Assembly (NCBI GenBank): GCA_964023205.1
Contig: OZ026840.1
Coordinates: 30,792,199-30,856,198, forward strand
Length of the DNA stretch: 64,000 nucleotides
DNA from: Lutraria lutraria
Lineage: Eukaryota; Mollusca; Bivalvia; Venerida; Mactridae
Reading direction: 5' to 3'
Shown here in pieces: positions 59,480 to 64,000 of the stretch. Every line of letters begins with the position of its first letter. Positions within the stretch are counted from its first letter, which is position 1. The notes beneath the pieces were generated by a model. The model ran no database searches, was not told the origin of the DNA, and saw nothing but the letters and a program-made list of their open reading frames with translations. The position numbers were made by a program, and so were the translations under genes.

Positions 59480-60627
59480 TTATGTGACTTATTGATGATT
59501 TATACTGAAACAAGTTGCAGTATTATTTTAAAAAAATAGAAAAGATATAATATATTTTTCCTTCATAAAGTGTTATCAGTATACTGACCAGTTTTAGTAT
59601 TTAGAGACTATTATTGGAGATTACAGATGCTGTAATTTATTTTACCCATTGAAATTTGTCTCATTTACATAATGATGACAGATACTGAACAATCTATCAC
59701 CACCGTATTTGTAGGGCTGAAAGTTTTCCGAAATATTTCCATTTTTCCACGGGTCTGAATGCTACTGATTTTTATTGTTTTCTAATTTTTCTGCTGCACT
59801 GAGGTTAAAATAAAATTTCCAGGCTTTAGACATTTTGAACTTTTACCTGCTGTATATGGTATGAACAGTTTGAACTTACCAGGCAGTATGCACTGTAAGA
59901 CCATCACATGCTCTGTTAAGTGAGTTTACCATCATTGTGAAGTATTTATGTTTGTATATGAGTCAGTGCAATTTTCTTATTTTATTTCTTGGATGATCGT
60001 TTCAATGTCTTAAACAGTAAAGTACATGATAATTGTAACAAGAAAAAGTAAATGGACCATTTAAACGTCATTTACAGCCAGAATGAAAACATTTTAACAT
60101 CGTTGCATGTATACAAGATGAAATTATGAGTTTGTGTAATTATAATTCAATTGTTAAGTGTGAATCTGAGTTTTAGATATATTATTTTTGCCTCGTATTG
60201 AACAGCTGTAAAAAATATCATGTCAAAAAGCATCTTTTTTATTATTATTCATTTTAGTCATGTGTTAGCATAATTTTGCATTTGTGTAAAAATTGATGAA
60301 CATTTTCTTGTTAATATTATAGCAGGCATGTAGAACTTAATGTTATTTTAAACAATCAGTAGTTAATTAAAAATGTAATTTTACAGACTTCCACATTTAT
60401 GGTGCTACCTAATAAAGCCTAAAGTCCTGTCCACTAAGTTCACTAGATAGAGCATAGATTAAGTCTATGGCCATCATGTTCAAGAGATAAAACCCTCGAT
60501 CAGTTAGTCCTGATTACTGATGAGGAAGAAGTTGAGACTACTTACTTATTGAGAACAGGGTTAGTCCTGGTACAGAATCCAGGAAAATGGGCTTAAAACC
60601 TGAAAATATAATTCAATGTTTATGAAG
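59480..60627. other. Intergenic, no gene seen; degraded SINE near 60410-60610
   Basis: AT-rich sequence without a plausible coding frame. At 60410-60610 a SINE-like body is visible (ggttagtcctggtacagaat then ccaggaaaatgg). The head is too diverged for clear A and B boxes (tagagcatagattaag, ttcaagagataaaaccctcg). Confidence 0.5.
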
Positions 60628-60809
60628 TACAGTAAAACCTGTGAACAAAGGCCACCCTTGTGAAAGACAAAATGTAGTCTTTATTGACAGATAGCCTTTT
60701 ATTCAGAAGTCAGTTTGTTCTATATAATCCATGACGTTTTTTCAAAGAATAGCTTTTATTTACAGTTGGCCTTTATTGACAGATGGATGAATATACAGGT
60801 TTGACTGTA
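60628..60809. mobile_element. MITE family A copy
   Basis: TACAGTAAAACCTGTGAACA at the left and atacaggtttgactgta at the right. The interior carries aaggccacccttgtgaaag as in the copy at 62548. Confidence 0.82.
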
Positions 60810-61664
60810 TGGTGTTAGTACCTTTAAAGCTTCATACATTGATATAAATCAATATGTTGTTTTACTGAATTTACCAATGTAACGGTACTTATGGATGACT
60901 AACCCTTTTTTTAACACTCATTTATTACTGCCACATTTTTTTGGAGCACTTTGTCAATATTCAAACATGTTGCTCAGTAAGAAAGCCTAATCCTGTAACG
61001 TCTGTTTGTATGTTAAGTACTGTACAGTAAGTCATGATTGACAAACGTTCTGTTTTTACTCACAATTTTCTCATTGTTGAACTTATATAAGTACAGGTAA
61101 TACAATTTTTGCAGGGCTTTTAATAGCATTGAGATAAACTTCATGTAAATAGCTATGATTTTATTAGCTGAAGTATGCGTATTGTGATGTGCTTTTTCAT
61201 TTAAACGAACATCATTAGGTTGAAGATGATTTTGATTGCAGTTAGGTTTAATCCATTTGTACAAGTTGATATTTACTGAATCTTCCAGTAAAAAGTGTGT
61301 TTCATTGTTGAACACTACTTCTGGTATTGTGGACAAGATAATGATAACATTCACTTGTTGATTAAGTTTCTTTAGGCTTATCATGAATGCTTAAGTTACT
61401 TGGAAATATTTGCCAGGGAAATGTTAGAAGTTTTGATTAGTATATTTTCATTTCATGCATGCAGGTATGAAAAGGTTCCATTTTGATGGCACATATCATG
61501 TTGTAATTTATTCTCTGATGTCCTGTGTTGTTTTTTCTTTATGATAAATATATTTTTATTTGTTTTACGGATGTATGATATTGTTTAACTATTCATGTAC
61601 AATATTTAGCTGATACAGCTAGATAGACCTTGTCATTCGTATTTCTTAAATTCATGTACACTAT

Positions 61665-61846
61665 TACAGTCAAGTCTGTGTAAGTGACCACCTCCGAATA
61701 AAGGCCACCCTGTGAATAAAGGTCATTCTTATGAGAAACGCCATTGATTATTTAGAACAAAATAACCCCCAAATATAGGCCACCTGCCCATAAATGTCAC
61801 ATTTTGTCTTGCCTAAGGGTGGCTTTTGTTTGCAGATTTGACTGTA
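61665..61846. mobile_element. MITE family A copy, inverted orientation
   Basis: TACAGTCAAGTCTGTGTAAG at the left and gcagatttgactgta at the right. Its order of internal units is the reverse of 60628 and 62548 and the same as 35765. Confidence 0.82.
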
Positions 61847-62547
61847 AAATTACCTTTTAAAGATGAAGGAACAAATACAAACTTTTGTCATTTTACAAAT
61901 AGATCTAATTTGTATTTAACGGGTGTGATGTTGTTATAAGTAATACATAGAGTTATGTGATAGCATAATGTTATAATGACTATATTTGATAGGGACAATC
62001 GGAATTCGAGTATTGTTTAATTTTCATTTCTAGTCTTTACTTTGCCATATTTTGAACATGTACCAAAGGTCCACAGTCATTCTTTGTACAATTATATGAT
62101 ACTGGTTGAATAAGGGGACAAAATTCATTATTTAACTATTCAGCAACTTTATAACCTTCTGTCTTTTCTGGTTAGATCAAAATAAATTTCTTGCATGTGA
62201 CTTAGTGGGTGTAGGGATATTTCATCGTTTAGTTGAAATTGATTTTTTTATTTTCTTCTCACTGTAACACAAAACATTGTTTATATGAACTTAAGAACAT
62301 TTATTAGGGGTTCCTGTTTTCCCCATTTGGAGTATATCCTCTTTTGAGACTGAACATATTTTAAACAATTTGATCAGATCTGCTGAAAAATGAAAAACAG
62401 GAAGGGTGTGGTTTTTGTTTTTGTTTTAGAAGGGTAAGGTATTTTTCTCCCTATGAAGTGTGTGTACAGTCTCAACCCTGTTTCATGGTGACCAGTTGCT
62501 ATGATTTTGAAATCAAATGAATGGTTTTGCAGATAAGTGTATTCATA

Positions 62548-62729
62548 TACAGTCAAACCTGTGAACAAAGGCCACCCTTGGGAAATACTAAATGTGGCCT
62601 TTGTTGACAGGTGGTCTTTATTCCAAGGTCATTTTGTTCTAAATATTCAGTTTTTCAAAGTACATGTGTTACCTTAATTTACAGGGTGGCCTTTATTCAG
62701 AGGTGGCCACTAACACAGGTTTGACTGTA
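62548..62729. mobile_element. MITE family A copy, best preserved
   Basis: TACAGTCAAACCTGTGAACA and taacacaggtttgactgta form inverted ends of about 16 bases. The interior has ggccacccttgggaaatac, aggtcattttgttcta and ggtggcctttattcagaggt. Flanking TA suggests a TA target site. Confidence 0.85.
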
Positions 62730-63240
62730 GATTTACTTCCTTTTCATGTACCAGTAGCTATTCTGTTGATTGTACATACATGTACTTGACTCACGATTTG
62801 GTAATGTATTTGTTAACTGTTGGTGCCAATGATGATGTATTGTGTATTTCATGCTTACAAAAATACTTAATTTGTTGTAATAATGGTGGACGGAAAAATA
62901 AAATCTACTAAAATGTAAACCTGAATTTCTTTTTCTATTGTAGTCATTTATCATCATTGTTTTAAGGCTGATATGTCTCAAGACTGGCTATGATTATGAC
63001 ACGGAGTCAGAGTTGTTGGAACGTGTTGTCCTTGTCACTGAAGCATGGCCAATTTTGGTCTCTTTTATGGGTATAATACACACAACATCTTATACATAAA
63101 CAAAGAGAAGGTACTCAATGCTCATTTTAGTGTGTACCGCCAATGAGCAAAAAGTGACTTACTATGGTTAAATTGTCAGTGCTAACACCAATATTTTGTT
63201 TAAAACATATCAAAGATGTATACAATTAGTTTTTACAATT
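62730..63240. other. Intergenic, nothing recognised
   Basis: No coding frame, RNA or repeat family that I can name. Short frames on the - strand here have no domain-like pattern. Confidence 0.5.
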
Positions 63241-64000
63241 AGTTTATTTGCAATATATCAGGCCTCCGGCCCATAATACAAACATGATATTCGACAAATT
63301 GGTGATGTATTTTCATATATAAACAACATCAATCAAATAAGCACAACATAATGAAATTGACAATAATTAACACATATATAAATAGATAAGATTGAGGAGT
63401 ATTATTGCTTGCAAATATTTGTGTTCATTTACAATAATAAAACATATCAACGTATTATCAAAAAAAAGATGATTTCAATTGACTGTTAAAGTATCTCTTA
63501 ATTCAAACGCTAGCTTTAAAAACTTAGATAACAAATATATTCCATCGAATGAATTATCCCTCATTATTTGAATAAACTGTCTCTGTGGATTTAAATTTTG
63601 CTTCCAACTTGCTTTAAAATAAAATTCTCGTAAGTCTGCATATACAGGACATATAACAAGAAAATGAATTTCATCTTCGACAGTAAAAACATTCCTTTTA
63701 AGACAAAGTTCACAAAACCTATAATCTCTTTCAACAAATGCATGTCTTCCGACCTCAATCATCAATTTGTGCCCCGAACATCTGAAATTTGCTAAAGTTT
63801 TTTTCAGACTGAATTGTAATGATATACATAAGTATTTTTCAGGTTCTAAAGCACTTTTATACAATTTATATGTTTGAGTTTTGGATGAATTTTCTATAAA
63901 CGAAAATGCATTTTGTAAACAATTGTCTTTTATTCTTTGCTTAAACAACTGTAAAAACAAAGTTGAGTTTCCAACTTCGTTCGCTAGCCATGCGTAGCCA
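63241..64000 (-). mobile_element. 3' end of a second LINE, - strand, running off the window
   Basis: The - strand frame 63960-63475 (161 codons, open at the right side of the window) ends with a CELC...HFLVIC knuckle and LLSKFLKLAFELRDTL. These align with CKMC...HFIMC and [19 protein letters not shown] of the LINE in DROSHA intron 28. Only the C-terminus of ORF2 and the 3' tail are inside the window. The 3' end (63241-63275 on the + strand) has a small stem-loop and AATAAA like the other copy. The visible part of the frame is unbroken, so this copy looks younger. Confidence 0.85.

Overview
This window comes from an animal nuclear genome, most likely a bivalve or closely related mollusc. The reasons are AT-rich sequence, genes with many short exons, GT-AG introns full of small inverted-repeat elements, tRNA-derived SINEs, non-LTR retrotransposons with a C-terminal zinc knuckle, and a kilobase-scale satellite. 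The clade is my inference; nothing here names the species.

Layout. Bases 1 to about 14450 are a tandem satellite that runs off the left edge. It has long (about 1550 bp) and short (961 bp) monomers, partly arranged as a higher-order long+short dimer of about 2512 bp. Bases 14451 to about 24150 hold no gene I can support. They contain a near-palindromic 814 bp element, a 2.7 kb inverted-repeat element with another element nested in one arm, remnants of small DNA transposons and SINEs, and a cluster of CAACGTTG motifs.

Bases 24871 to 53006 on the + strand are a complete DROSHA gene, the nuclear RNase III of the Microprocessor. I reconstructed 30 coding exons with consistent phase, giving 1635 codons plus stop. 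The N-terminus is long, proline-rich and then Arg/Ser/Asp-rich, and carries a repeated GR(S/T)GALLLED peptide. Central domain, both RNase III domains (catalytic acidic residues present) and the C-terminal dsRNA-binding domain follow. The introns hold a 1.24 kb hAT-type element with an 8-bp target duplication, several MITE families, a tRNA-derived SINE, foldback hairpins, a minisatellite and, before the second-last coding exon, a decayed 4 kb LINE.

Bases 57028 to 59128 on the + strand are a complete three-exon ZIP-family zinc transporter of the SLC39A7/Catsup (ZIP7) type, 423 residues. Its upstream region has a TATA-like box and a perfect-looking inverted repeat containing octamer-like ATGCAAAT. 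The right flank (59480-64000) holds more copies of the same MITEs, a degraded SINE, and the 3' end of a second LINE on the - strand running off the window.

The two genes have no obvious shared pathway; they are simply neighbours. The strongest observations for follow-up are the repeated acidic/hydrophobic peptide in the DROSHA N-terminus, miRNA-precursor-like foldbacks inside DROSHA introns together with a duplicated splice donor, a GC-AG intron inside the first RNase III domain, the higher-order satellite with an exon-like block conserved in every monomer, and a covarying stem-loop at the 3' ends of two LINE copies.
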